A DNA stretch of 64,000 nt from the NCBI RefSeq assembly GCF_023101765.2, contig NC_064240.1, positions 2,790,001 through 2,854,000 on the forward strand, written 5' to 3'. Made by a program: the position numbers and the translations under genes. This stretch comes from Spodoptera frugiperda (lineage: Eukaryota > Arthropoda > Insecta > Lepidoptera > Noctuidae). The notes below the pieces were generated by a model that was given only the letters and a program-made list of their open reading frames with translations, was not told the DNA's origin and did no database searches. Positions 32,792 through 44,252 of this stretch are shown here, piece by piece. Within the stretch, counting starts at the first letter, position 1, and each line of letters starts with the position of its first letter.

Positions 32792-33094
32792 ACATACTCT
32801 TAAAAAATGTTTTGTTTGTTCTGTTAGTTTTACAATTAACATTGTCCTTATGTTTTTTAAACTGACGACAACCCGCATATAACTAGAAACACGTGATAAC
32901 TAGATGGTCGGAACTGCATAAATACTATTAAATACACATAACTAGTGTACTCGCACAATTATGGTCCATTATTTTAGCGTGGATGGAAGTAGTTAATTTA
33001 AATTCTTAGAGAAACTTCCGCTGAATGACGTAGGTAAACATAAACATAGCATATTCTTTTCAGATTTACTTTAAAATGTTTTCCTAACCTTTTA

Positions 33095-33265
33095 TAATAA
33101 CTATCGTGAGACATATTAAATTAACTAAAAATCACGATTTACTCACTTATTATTAACAGAGAAAAGCTCTACTAGTTTCGAGTTACAGAGGGACTCTTCA
33201 TCATGAGCAGCATATTAACAATACGTAATTAAACCGTGATTTTTAGTTTATTTTACCAAACCTTT
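33095..33265. mobile_element. Hairpin MITE, AATCACGGTTTACTC family, complete
   Basis: ATTAACTAAAAATCACGATT at 33119-33138 is mirrored by AACCGTGATTTTTAGTTTAT at 33235-33254. The interior holds GCTCTACTAGTTTCGAGTTA and CTTCATCATGAGCAGC. This is the copy that best shows the terminal arms. Confidence 0.7.
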
Positions 33266-33559
33266 ACAAATAACATAACAAAATAAAAAGGAAATCGATA
33301 CTTATTTAAGTACCTTCCTACTTATACCACGTTAGCAAATATTGTTCTAATTACATTTACCGAAAACTAGGAAGTTGTTATTCAAGCTGTCATTAGAAAC
33401 AATAATCTCGTCTATACTGTAAGGCTTCTGAAAACCTTTGCCAGTCCGTAATCCCGTCATAAAAACATTTCAATGTCACACAATAATAATACTTAATACT
33501 ATTTGTATTAGGTTTAATTCGCCGTAGTGAGAAAATAAGGTCAAATAAATCGTTCCTAA

Positions 33560-33905
33560 AATATCTTGGTTCCAAGGACTGTCAGTAATTACGGCCAGAG
33601 GAACCCTTGGCGTTGTCATTACCATTTTAATGAAACGTCGTCGACGTACGTACGTTTCGGTGTAAATGCGGCCGGGCTGTTAATTCCAGGGACTGGCAAG
33701 CTGCCAATACGTCGTTATGGGTATTGTCAGTTTTGTTGTCAAAAAGTCGTGAAAATGGAGGGATGCTTTCGTTACCGTGCCGTACGATGTTTTGATGTCG
33801 TTTTAATTTTCAACTTTATTATTGAGGCGGAAAGTTTAATTGGAAATGTTTTGGAAAATATCAGTTTGGTAATATTTGCGAGACACGTGAGTGACAGCTA
33901 ATTTG
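33560..33905. other. Unique, less AT-rich block, unexplained
   Basis: GCCAGAGGAACCCTTGGCG, GTCGTCGACGTACGTACG and GCGGCCGGGCTGTTAATTCC give this block a composition unlike its neighbours. A frame opens to 33901, but only from a GTG and with no domain-like pattern, so I do not call a gene. It could be regulatory or an unrecognised exon. Confidence 0.25.
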
Positions 33906-34291
33906 TTGTGTTTATTAACATTAAAGAACAAAATTTTGTGTTGATAGCGACATACATCATCTTGAGCTAATGATGTCATAACCATATACTCTTTATACCA
34001 AAAAATCTTTATTTATTTCGTGTGATGTTCTGAATATTTCTTTTTTACAACTTTCCACCACAAAAGTTACCATTTTCGGAACTTTTTTCAGCAAGATATA
34101 AGCCTATTTATTCGCGGATCGATACTTACTCATGAATGAATATGAATGAACATGAATATTATTAACTTTGTCCAAAAAGTTCACGAGCACAATTTTTATG
34201 TGAACACGAGCGTGGCGCCATTTTTCCTTTTTCTTTTATAAAAAAATATCTATTTATAAATAGAACTAGAAGATTACCAGTAGGTACTTGC

Positions 34292-34636
34292 CATGAAGCA
34301 AATACAAAGAGGAGATATCACGCTGGATCTCCTTTTAACATAATGCGTGACACTTTACGGTGAGTGATAGGCGTTACAAACCACGCCCCTCTCTATTTTC
34401 CATCTAGCAGTCTCATACTACAAAAACGTTGCCAATTGTCCATAGTAACCGGTTGGTGGCCAAACGCAGACTTATCAACGCTAAAAAAGAATGTCCATAT
34501 TTTAATGTGCCACTTTCTGAGCGCTTTATAACCTATCTACACCTTTTTACTAAAATATCACTGAGCAGGGCCGTTATTTGTTAGTAGCACAGTGCACAAT
34601 CACATCATGGCATCTCCTCTTTGTACTTGCTTCATG
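34292..34636. mobile_element. Foldback element with CATGAAGCAA arms
   Basis: CATGAAGCAAATACAAAGAG with GAGAT at 34292-34316 is mirrored by ATCTCCTCTTTGTACTTGCT and TCATG at 34612-34636. The interior of about 295 bp is non-coding and contains GGCCAAACGCAGACTTATCA, which recurs in inverse near 54270. Confidence 0.6.
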
Positions 34637-35034
34637 CTACTAGCACAAAGCCTAGAATTGTTACTACCTAGGTATGTGTAAAATGACGACACTAGAAATA
34701 ATTTAATAAACACAGAACAATCTACAATTTCCTGCTAACCTTAGACGACAATTCTAACTACATTAGAATTCGAAACTTGATATAATAGCATTAAGAGCTA
34801 TTTTAGTGCCGCAGTCTATCTTTGTAGGCATCTCTCTAGGTGTAAATAAGGAAGTAGTTTAGGTCTTGTTAGATTGTAAAATGTCCTAGTTGTAAATCTT
34901 CATAATACCTAACTGCTATCATTCTCTTCATGACAGAAATAGCTCGTCCGTAGAAGTTTATTTAAAAAAAATGACTTTGTCCCATCCAAGTTTATCTATA
35001 ACTTTGGAAAGAACATGAACAATACAGATATATT

Positions 35035-35110
35035 TTTAACTAGCTATTCCCGCGTGGTTTAACCCGCTGCGCTGCTTAGCTCCTATTGATCTTAACGAAA
35101 TGTTTTCAGT
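35035..35110. repeat. TE-derived fragment (TAGCTATTCCCGCGTGG type)
   Basis: Related to the 2942-3170 repeat by the shared head TAGCTA-TCCC-CGCGTGGTTT and GGCTCCTA-like blocks. Very short. Confidence 0.35.
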
Positions 35111-35139
35111 ATAGATAAATATGGACTATAGATTAACCG

Positions 35140-35262
35140 CATAACCTTACGTCTGTCTCCAATGGGGGTAGGCAGAGACAATAGCCACGCCATTTCACAC
35201 ACCTCTTTCATCAACAGTCATTATAAGTCTTTTCATACATGCTCGTCTGTTAAGAGTACTTT
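35140..35262 (-). mobile_element. RTE-like LINE 3' fragment
   Basis: CGCATAACCTTACGTCTGTC, GGGGGTAGGCAGAGACAATA, CACACCTCTTTCATCAACAG and TGTTAAGAGTACTTTTAAT align with 49973-50120. Confidence 0.6.
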
Positions 35263-35488
35263 TAATGTAAAGTGTAGATAAATATACCTAATTAGGATCA
35301 ACACAAAAACTTTAAATAAATGTCATTAAACATCATAATATCACGGAAAGATCAACATTTTGCAGTAAATGCACAAAACATGGTCTTTACATACTTTACA
35401 AAAACACATGTTAACAATACAGTTCAAGGTTGCACTGACATTCAATGACATGACACTGACAGAAATAAGTGACAGGCCCGTACAGTTA

Positions 35489-35611
35489 TTACTCGCATCC
35501 ATCAGGCCAGTGGGGGCCACAGTCCTGACTGATTGGGTCCCACAAGGCCACATGTGACAGGAAACTGCAATCCTCACCTTGCTCACAATACGAGGGGGGC
35601 TCCAATTGGCA
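35489..35611 (-). other. Possible Cys-rich terminal exon
   Basis: The minus-strand frame encodes CQLEPPSYCEQGEDCSFLSH and then VALWDPISQDCGPHWPDGCE before two stops. It has five Cys in 40 residues plus Trp and Pro, a composition unusual for chance and reminiscent of secreted Cys-rich proteins. TTTTTACAG lies about 24 bp before the TGC and a TAG immediately before it, either of which might be a splice acceptor. No partner exon was identified and the family is unknown. Confidence 0.25.
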
Positions 35612-35706
35612 CTAGCAAATTGTTGTCTGTAAAAAGGTCTCAATGATTTCAAATCAAACAAAGATGAAGAGTTTATTTGTTTAAAATTAACTTATTGGTC
35701 AGATTT

Positions 35707-35859
35707 GAAAAAAAAAATGTTAATCATCCAATGACTTCACCCGCCTTGTTCGACACAACAGGGAGTGTCAGACTCTTACTGACTGAAAAACAACCCGTTC
35801 CTACTCCTGCTTTTCGAGCCGGAACCCCGGTAAATCCGCTAGGTAGTCCGCAGCTCCGT
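35707..35859 (-). mobile_element. R1-tail repeat, full unit
   Basis: AATCATCCAATGACTTCACC, CAGGGAGTGTCAGACTCTTA, CCACCCCG-like, TTTCGAGCCGGAACCCCGG, ending at AGTCCGCAGCTCCG. The T-run at the tail is replaced by an A-run (35708-35717). Confidence 0.7.
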
Positions 35860-35899
35860 ATGATATTTAATATTCTTGATAGCCGCAATATCTAATCAT

Positions 35900-36500
35900 G
35901 GATGAACCGCAAGTACCGACTCAACGCCTAATAGATATTTATGAAGTCAATGACATCATCCTTTTGTAAAAGTTCGTTCGTTATCCAGATGACCGCCAGG
36001 TTATCATCAGCAAATCTGCAACAGATTTAGCATCTTACACCAGGAAAAACAACAAACATACTCTCAAACAGCTTTTGAACTTGGAAATGGGACTTAGTGG
36101 AAGAAAGCAAGATCTAGGTTGTGTCAACAGCTCCATGAATGCCGGCTGCGAACTAGGTCGAGTTTAACCTGTTAATGAGTGGGCTTGCACCCGCCCAATA
36201 CAAGCCCGCCTTTAAAATTATATGCAAAACTCTATTTTCAGCCATAATTAATTCAGCTCATGGAAAAGGTCAAAGGTGCAATGCATGCGGTATAAAATGT
36301 TCATTAGATTTTAAGTGAGGTTTTAAATAAAGCTCGTATGTGGTTAGCAGAGTTCTCGCTAAAACACGGCTCAAAAGCGAGTTATGGTTTTTAATTTCAG
36401 CTGTTTCGCTGTAAAGGTTTAATATTAGTTTTCGGGGTTGAAGCTTCCACGAATTAATATTAGACGACTTTCAAATTTTCCAATCTTGGAGCAAACAAGG
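35900..36500. other. Non-coding stretch
   Basis: Nothing recognised. Confidence 0.35.
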
Positions 36501-36512
36501 GTTATACTTTTG

Positions 36513-36628
36513 AACTGGCGCGTCGGCCGCACGGCCATTTTGCTATTCGTCATATGGGCTTGAGCTTAAAAATCTATTCAAACTTCTAAACTCCTTCCCT
36601 GCGGCCAACTCGCCAGTTCAAAAGTATA
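36513..36628. mobile_element. Small MITE with 28-bp inverted arms
   Basis: TATACTTTTGAACTGGCGCG (28-bp arm 36513-36540) and its inverse at 36601-36628 differ at two positions. A third copy of the end motif, TTCAAAAGTATAGG, lies at 37127-37140 after an unusually GC-rich block. Confidence 0.7.
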
Positions 36629-36999
36629 GGGTTAGAAACTTGGCTCTACACGGGATCTGATTACTTTTTGACAGTGCGAGCTATATGGTCTCGTCTTGGC
36701 AACATTTAACATGAAATGTTTTTGTGGGATTTCATTTCTTTTTGTAGGTTGCTTATGATAGAAAGATAAAATGAGCGACAAATTCACCTACTAAACTACT
36801 AAATTTATAAGAAAATTGGAAACGTAATCCTAATACTTTTTATCAATGAAAATTAAAACACTAGTATCTAAACCTTTACCTACTAAACTACTAACAATTA
36901 AATATTAGGCAAATGGTTTTTTTCTCCGTGATAGCAAACTTTTAAATCACCGAAATATTCCGAAAACTTTTCATTCAACGAGACAACCGTCAACGACTT

Positions 37000-37110
37000 C
37001 TGCCCTCGCGCGTCTGCCCGCGTTCGGGTGCCGCGCTCGCTGACGGGCCGATTATTTTTAGCTACTGCGCGGGGACGAGGGGGCAGGCGGCGGGCGTTGG
37101 CGCATACTAT
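37000..37110. other. GC-rich island in AT-rich DNA
   Basis: CTCGCGCGTCTGCCCGCG, TGCCGCGCTCGCTGACGGGC and GAGGGGGCAGGCGGCGGGCG form the most GC-rich stretch of the neighbourhood. It is bounded on the right by the MITE end motif at 37127. It may be part of a larger element or a promoter. Confidence 0.35.
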
Positions 37111-37516
37111 ACTTACGATGCTTATGTTCAAAAGTATAGGTTGATTAATAAACACTTACCGAAGTGAAGTGTAGTAATATTATTCATATCTAAGTACTTA
37201 TGGGTAGGATAATGTTTTGATTTGATGAAAAGTTTGTGTTCTATGTACTTGTGTATAATTTTCAGATCTCAAGCAGGAAATAGGGAATTAAGTTTCCCTA
37301 TTTCAGATTTTTACCCCTCCGCGGCCGCATTCAGACCTCTAGCGTCAAAAGTTGCGGAAGTCTCGAACAAACTTTCACCCCTAGTTTAAGGGGTTGGGGG
37401 GTAAAAGTTCCAAGTTTTAGGATTTTTTTGTTGTTTGGGTACTAATACTAGCTTACATACCAAATTTCAGTTTTCTAGGACTTCAGGAAGTACCTTAAGA
37501 ATTTTGTTGATCATCA

Positions 37517-37560
37517 GTGAGTGAGTGAGTGAGTGAGTGAGTGAGTGAGTGAGTGAGTGA
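37517..37560 (+). repeat. GTGA tetranucleotide microsatellite, 11 units
   Basis: Eleven uninterrupted GTGA units. It sits inside a unique-looking block (37260-37800) with TTTACCCCTCCGCGGCCGCA and CCAAATTTCAGTTTTCTAGG that reads like transposon-derived DNA. Confidence 0.9.
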
Positions 37561-37935
37561 CGAAATCGGGGTATTTTAGATATCAATAAAATCTAAAGTA
37601 TAAGAGCTATGCAATTGAAACTTTAGAGGTTTATTAAGTCTACCACTGACATTATATCCTGAAAATTTTGTTTATCTGGTATAACCCAAACTCAAGTTAT
37701 GAAGGTTCAAAAATACGACGAAGCGCTTCGAGAAAAGGTAGGTAGTGCCCTTGCGCTTCGCTTGGCTCGTCTTGGCGGGGCACTACCGTGCCCCCAGATT
37801 TAGGTCGGCACGTTGGCCACGGGAATGGCAGAAACGTGGCGAATGGTTAGCCATTAATTAATCTAGCTAGATGTTTGTTGGCAGCGCTGTGTGGATCAAT
37901 TAATGGATTCACTTCTTTGCCTGATCTGTTGGAGA

Positions 37936-38056
37936 TGTCTCTCTCTCGCCAGAGCGAGGCGAGAGGGAGTGTCAGACTCGTACTAACTAAAAACCAAACC
38001 GTTTCTACTTCTGCTTTTGGAAACGGGGCCCCAGTAAACCCGGTAGGTAGTCCCGG
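37936..38056 (-). mobile_element. R1-tail repeat, T-run lost
   Basis: GGCGAGAGGGAGTGTCAGAC, ACCAAACCGTTTCTACTTCT, GGAAACGGGGCCCCAGTAAA and CCCGGTAGGTAGTCC. It directly abuts a SINE on its right. Confidence 0.65.
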
Positions 38057-38255
38057 TAGGTTCGATTCCCGGGTCGGGCAAAGTATTACTGTGTTTATTT
38101 TGGTTTTTCGAAAATTTCTCAGTAGTGGCACGGAGTCTGGAATTGAGTCCAGTATATGGCAATAGGCTCATCCCCTATTACATGGAACTTACAACACAAA
38201 TGGTGACCTCTGCCTACCCCTTTGGGGATAAAAGGCGTGACATTGCTTTATTACA
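38057..38255 (+). mobile_element. Leu-like tRNA SINE, head truncated at the B-box
   Basis: GTTCGATTCCCGGGTCGGGC is an intact B-box region. The body TTTTTCGAAAATTTCTCAG and CTCATCCCCTATTACATGGA follow, and the tail CCCTTTGGGGATAAAAGGCG. The A-box half has been replaced by the R1-tail repeat. Confidence 0.75.
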
Positions 38256-38285
38256 AGTGACGTAGTCATTCGCATCCCAGTATCG

Positions 38286-38447
38286 TGTTGAAGTAACACT
38301 TTAGCAGGACACCTTCTATTACCAATTTTTGTAAAACCAACCATTAAATTCGATCCTTTATAAAAAATGTTGAAGTACCTTAGCAGGGAATATTCTATTA
38401 CCATTTTTTGTAAACTAGCCATACAGTTTTGTCCTTTATAAAAAGTC
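38286..38447 (+). repeat. Two-unit tandem duplication, about 80 bp
   Basis: Both units start GTTGAAGTA (38286 and 38369), share TTCTATTACCA and TTTTTGTAAA, and end CCTTTATAAAAA. They have diverged, so the duplication is not recent. Confidence 0.7.
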
Positions 38448-38459
38448 CTGTCCATCATC

Positions 38460-39650
38460 TTTGAAAAGGCGTATCAACGCAAAATGTGTTTGACATTTTT
38501 TATAAGAAAATAAGTAAGGACAGGGCGACGACATCATTATGAATGGATATCATTTTCCTTGAGGTCAATGACCTGGGCATAATGAAGTGTTTTAATGTAT
38601 AAATAATTATGTTCTTTAACGATCAATGGCGATCGTTAGTCGAGAGCGATATGATAACATAAGAAAAAAGTTCGTTAAGATAATTATGGAAGCAGATTAT
38701 TGTGTGGAATTTTATCTCTTGAGGTCACAGTTTGTTTGAAAATGAGTCGTTATTTACTCATTATTGTTTGTAAATAATATAATACATAATATGTAGAACG
38801 TAAGTACAATTAGTACGTTAATTAAGAACACATAATATATGTAATGTGTTACTCAACAAAAGTATCTAATATCTTGCGCCTAACAAAAAACCTTCTTCTA
38901 TATTTGGAACGAATAATTTGACCTACTTATGTATTTAGGCGAAATATGTTTTGTGGTTTGATAGCATTTATGTATAAACATCAATCTACTAGTCTTAAAA
39001 AAGAATTATTATCGTACCTATAACAAAGTTGCTATACCGTCCTAAAAGTACACTGTTAATATTGTAGCCAATTCACTAACCACCAATTCTAATAATATTT
39101 TACATGGTTATTTTCATAAAACAGTATATTATTTCATGTTTATTGGGTTATTTGTTTTAATTAAAGAATTTCCTACAAAAATATTCCATCTCGAATTCTA
39201 ATATTTCAGTTAATCATGAAAGCAAACGGATGAGCTGATGTTTCCACGTCCGTATGCAAATCATATGAATAGTAATCAAACCACAAACGTGGTCCTATTC
39301 AACTCTCTGATGGGTTCAGTTCAATATCTGAACCATTGCTGATAAGCAATTTTAACCTCTATCTGGTTACCAATTAAGTCTAATTTGGTCCTTAATAATG
39401 TTGCACAAAGGCGCTTTTGAAATTGATTGATTGGTTAATGAACCAGACCAATGGGTCTGGTGCTTGGAAGAGCAAGCACTGAGCCTAACCTATGTATTAT
39501 TCTAGCCTAGTATGATTCTACATTCAGCCAGTAAAGCTGATCGTTTGAATTTGGAAATTCTATCATGCTAAAATGCCGTTGAATGTTGTGCTGTGCTCCT
39601 CAAAAAAGGACTTTTATAAAAAATGTATTCAAACCTCTTTGCTGGTATAC
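38460..39650. other. AT-rich non-coding stretch
   Basis: No gene or repeat recognised. Confidence 0.4.
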
Positions 39651-39658
39651 TCTGCACA

Positions 39659-39840
39659 TTTTTTTTATGGAATAAGTCGGCAAACAAGCCTACGGATCAC
39701 CTGATGGTAAGTAATCGCCGCCGCTCATGGACACCCGAAACACCAGAGACGTTAGAAATGCGTTGCCGGCCTTTTGGGGGTTAGAAATTAAAGAGTTGTT
39801 GGGGAATCAGGGATTGGGAAGGAGGGTAATCGGGCCTCCG
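39659..39840 (-). mobile_element. AAGTGTGGGAG repeat, 3' half
   Basis: T-run, GGAATAAGTCGGCAAACAAG, CGGATCACCTGATGGTAAGT, ATGCGTTGCCGGCCTTTTGG and GGGATTGGGAAGGAGGG. It stops at GGGCCTCCG. Confidence 0.7.
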
Positions 39841-40130
39841 ACCATATTACGTTAATACGCTAAAAAACACATAATCTAGTACCTATGTCAGTGATTTTAC
39901 TAAGCACAGTACACAATTAAGTCATTACCTTTAATAAATTACATTTCAGTGAGCACGTTACGACTGCACGTGGTTTGTAGTGCCCAACTTAACGTGATTA
40001 CAGCAGGCACTCGAAAACGTGACTCTATCGAGTGATTAACACTTGTTTACTATCTGTAATTAACCTTTGGGCCTAAAGTCAAACATAATCTAACCTGTAA
40101 TGCAGAAAAAAATACCATATAAACAAAACA

Positions 40131-40262
40131 GTTGAATTCCCGCAATTTTTTGTGTGATCCACAAATTCGAGTCTGGGTGTCATGTTTATATGATCTTGTA
40201 TGTTTCTAAACGCACTTACGACACAGGATAAAATCCTATTGTAGGGCAAACATTGATCTAAA
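40131..40262 (+). mobile_element. tRNA-derived SINE (second family), 5'-truncated
   Basis: GTTGAATTCCCGCAA is a decayed B-box. TGTGTGATCCACAAATTCGA, GTCTGGGTGTCATGTTTATA and ACGACACAGGATAAAATCCT follow in plus orientation. Confidence 0.65.
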
Positions 40263-40264
40263 AA

Positions 40265-41175
40265 TAAGTAAATCAAAGAGTGGAAAAGTTTTAAAAACCT
40301 ACTGGCGATGCATGCAAAGATTATCCGCGCGCCTCTAGCGGCGAAATTTAGAACTTGTCTAAGAACGACAGTTTTAAAAGTTGACGTTTGAATTTCGAAC
40401 GCACATTTTTACCGGCCAGCTTTGCTCTATATTCAATTTCAAGTTTAGAATAAATATAAACAAAGCGTCATAGATTATGTATAGGGCGAAGTGCAGACGT
40501 GCAACTCCTTACATAATGGTCGGTTGGCGGTATGGCCCACTCACGTGTACGCACGACTTACTAGCGTGACATTAGTATTTCCTAGGTTACAAACTAAGAC
40601 TATGTTCGCACTGCAGTGTAACGATAAATAGGTTTATTAGCCGATGGGTGCAACAATTAGTGGCTAACTTAGACTGCGCTATGCTAGGCTCAAATACAGT
40701 TAATTACGAGCAGTTTGGTTTTCTTGTGACTTATTAGAATTTCTCTAAACTTTCATTACAGGTTCTTCATTATAAATTCTTCTTCTCTTAGTATTTAATT
40801 TCGAAAATGAAGACATATCTTAGATTAGGTAAGATTTATGTCACATCACTGCATTTTAAAAACAAAGGGGAAAGGCGAGACAACAATAAAGGTCTGATTT
40901 GTCCACAGACAAACATTTTTATAATGAATAAAAATATTACTGAGCTAAAAAAAACAACATTGGTAGGAAACTGCATTCTATTTTATATATCCACGCGTCA
41001 CTTTAATTTTAGTTACACCGCAGTGTGTAGTGACCTTTCTGCAATGTGTATAGTATCTGGTGTTTTGCCAAATGGTAGGGAGGCAGTGACCACTGTTGTA
41101 TGCAGCCAAACCACGAACCCGCTATGTTATTTAATAATGCAATACGGGTACTAGACAATATCACTAAGATATTGA
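40265..41175. other. Non-coding stretch
   Basis: Small GC-containing blocks (CGCGCGCCTCTAGCGGCG at about 40328) but no supported gene. Confidence 0.35.
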
Positions 41176-41180
41176 TTAGA

Positions 41181-41390
41181 TTAAGTGTGGGAGAGCCATG
41201 TTTGGATGCAACCACGAATGGGCTGACTTGAAAGTAGTGATGCCACAGACTCACAGAAAAAACCGACGTGAAACAATGCATGCGCGAGGGAGGTTACCGG
41301 AGGCCCAATTACCGCCCTTTCCAATCTTCCCAATCCCCGATTCCCGATCAACCTGTAAATTCCTAATCCCCAAAAGGCAACGCAATAAGA
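41181..41390 (+). mobile_element. AAGTGTGGGAG repeat, 5' part
   Basis: TTAAGTGTGGGAGAGCCATG marks the family 5' end. ACCGACGTGAAACAATGCAT and GGTTACCGGAGGCCCAATTA follow. It stops at CCCAAAAGGCAACGC. Confidence 0.7.
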
Positions 41391-41846
41391 AAGCCAAGAT
41401 TAGAGACTATTCCTTACGTATAAAATTAATCATAACCTAATTATTCAGACAGACAGGTGTACTCAAACATTTTCAAAGAAATATGACTGTACACATATTA
41501 TTATCTTTAACGGCGTAGTTTACTGATCTGAAAACGCGAATCAAAAGAAACATCTTTCTCACCGTTTTCCTGTAGCATTATTTACAAATGGCCCCATTTC
41601 TGGCTATTTAATGTAGTCCGTGAGTGTAATTACGTATTTTTATAGATGTACGTATGTATTTACACTGATATAACACCACAAATATTTATATCATAATAAC
41701 GCGGTTTTCAGCATAGTATTTTTCAGATTTGTGTGAAGGTTTTAAGGCAAATTACTCTCATTTGCACTTAAAGTTTTAAAGGTCTCTTTTTATTTCTCTT
41801 TTTATTTTTTTTATTACGTGCTAGAGAACTATACATATACTTACTA

Positions 41847-42010
41847 GCTGACCCAGCAAACTTCGTACCGCTTCAAACATTTTTTTCTCACCTTTTAAAC
41901 CTACTATATACTTCTACAAATAATTCAAAACAAAATGGGCCAAATCGGTCCAGCCTTTCTCGAGTTTTAGCGAAACTAACGAACAGCAATACATTTTTAT
42001 ATAGGTATAT
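41847..42010 (+). repeat. TE-derived fragment (ACTAGCTGACCC type)
   Basis: ACTAGCTGACCCAGCAAACT and TCGTACCGCTT, later CAAATCGGTCCAGCCTTTCT, resemble a widespread insect repeat. Class not determined. Confidence 0.4.
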
Positions 42011-42432
42011 AAATAGCAAAAATATCATGTCATACCCGAAGAAATGACCATTATCTTAAACCTAATACATAAGCACTCTTAACCTTTCCTGTTTAATTTA
42101 TTTATACAATAAGTGTTCAGTGGTTACTCACGACTGTATTTCGGACTAAATTCTCTTATTCATGAGCTCTTCAGTCCACGATCCACGAGGTCGCCAGTCG
42201 ACCTCCATTCGAGAGAAGCCACACACATCGTAAACTTCCTGGTGAAAACATCAGGGAAATCTTCCTTAAGTATTCTACATAAGTAAACAAGTATATTATC
42301 AACAAATTCTCTGAAGATTATACAAGTAATTTACTTACAAACTTTACGTGCAGTACAGAACAGAAAGCTTACTTTAAAACTTTATATGTATAAGTACATG
42401 TGTTATTCTACTTTGTAGGTGTAGCCTATATA

Positions 42433-42587
42433 TTTTTAAGGGAGAAAATCATTCAATGACTTTTCCCACCTTGGGCGAAGCGAGAAGGAGTGTCAGACTC
42501 TTACTGACTAAAAACCACCCTGTTCCTACTTCTGTTTTTCAAGCCGGAGCGGCGCTAAACCACGATAGGTAGTCCGCAGCTCCGGAG
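42433..42587 (-). mobile_element. R1-tail repeat, full unit
   Basis: TTTTTAAGGGAGAAAATCAT, GAAGGAGTGTCAGACTCTTA, CCACCCTGTTCCTACTTCTG, ending at AGTCCGCAGCTCCGGAG. Confidence 0.75.
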
Positions 42588-43429
42588 CCAATATGTATGT
42601 TAACATTACGTCTAGTACTAGGTCTAATAGTAAAAAGCTAGGCCACAGGGTTCCTTGACATTGACATCTAACCAAATCTAAAGAGCTACGTTAGTAGCTA
42701 AAAGAATCAAACGATAAACAAATTCTGAGTAAAACTACAAAAATTAACACGTCATCTATTCTATAGTACAGGAACAGGGAAAACACATTTATTTAGATCA
42801 AAATACTGAAATCAACGGAAAAGCATTTTCACAACAGTTTCCAAAATCTTGAATGACAAACTTTCTAAGAACGCTGACGATTTCTCATTATCATTGGCCG
42901 TTTGGCTCTTAACCAAAATACTTGTGTGGATCATTGTCGTAACCGCTCTGATTCATAACTGCGTGTGCGCCGATGACCGTTTTTTCCAAAGTAAATCATA
43001 GTTCTTTGTTTAAATAATGCAACGTTATGAAATTGCGAACTTGGGTAGTCTGTTCGTGTATTATTTGGTGCGTCCCACGTGTGTGAGTAATACTTATCAA
43101 GCTTGTTATGATAATCAGGCGTTGATGATTCATTATTAATTTAGTTGTAGACGAAATTCTGACACTTTACTATTTGATAACATAATATGTGGTTTTATGT
43201 TTTTATTTTTGTTTTTGTTTTGGTCGCGACTGGTTTCGCGGAATGATGTAGTAGTCATACGAAAAATGTTTTATTTTTCTATAGTATAGTATAAATTTTA
43301 TCTACTCAATTTTAAGAAAAATACAAAATATTTTTGTGCTAACTATTCTAAGCAAAACTTAGGTTAAAAGAAAAAAATCAAATGTACAAAATAGAAATTA
43401 TTCTCAAAAAAGTACTGGACAAAAAGGCC

Positions 43430-43563
43430 TTTTGAGAGGGGAAAATCATCTCCTAAAAATGACTTCTCCCGCCCTGGGCGACGCGAGATCGTATCCAACT
43501 CTTCTAAAAATCACCCCGTTCCTAAACCTGCTTTTCGAGCCGGAAACCCGATAACCCGCTAGC
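43430..43563 (-). mobile_element. R1-tail repeat, diverged
   Basis: TTTTGAGAGGGGAAAATCAT, GACTTCTCCCGCCCTGGGCG, CACCCCGTTCCTAAACCTGC and TTTTCGAGCCGGAAACCCG, with a small insertion at CTCCTAAAA. Confidence 0.65.
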
Positions 43564-44117
43564 CAAACTGAATAAAGGCTATGTGTATGGATATATCTAT
43601 GTAAGTAAACCTATACTATTGTCAATAATCATCATACCACGCATACCAGAACATGTTTGGTATGTCAATTACATACCAAACACAATTAATGCAAGATCCA
43701 CATTAGTATTTACCTGGTTAAATACATATACACTACGAAAATAGTCCTTAATACCATGTACTAAAGACGCCTTTACCATCAGGGAAGCCTTGTACATGAC
43801 AAATCTTTGAACGTAGTACATACTATTACTACATATACGTATGCAAATAAACGCACATTTATAAATGGCTGCCAAAACGTGCGTACAATATTTATAGATT
43901 TGATAGTACTTGTGTATTGAAATAGGTACTAGGTACTCATACATAACCACGTTTAGATGTATTAATGTAGAACATAAAGATAGTAGGCGCCCTGTAGTTT
44001 TTATGTAGCTTTTGGAAGTTCGCAGCAGTTCGTGAATTTATATTTATCAGAATAGAAGAAATATTAATTACCTATATTAGCCTTCCATGTTAGAGGACGA
44101 AATTAAATGGTATGGTA

Positions 44118-44230
44118 CCTTTTTTTGAGGGTTGAAAATCATGGATGGTTAATCCGACCGTTACTGACTAAAAACCATCCCGTTCTAACTGCTGATTCGA
44201 AACGGAGAGCCCCGTTAGTCCGCAGCACCA
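44118..44230 (-). mobile_element. R1-tail repeat with internal deletion
   Basis: TTTTTTTGAGGGTTGAAAAT, CCGTTACTGACTAAAAACC and GTTAGTCCGCAGCACC. The hairpin region is deleted. Confidence 0.65.
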
Positions 44231-44252
44231 ATGTTTTAATTCTATGTTTATT

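Noticed and set aside
33566..33901. 111-codon plus-strand frame
   Set aside because: It begins at a non-ATG codon and shows no domain or repeat pattern. Kept only as an unexplained composition block.
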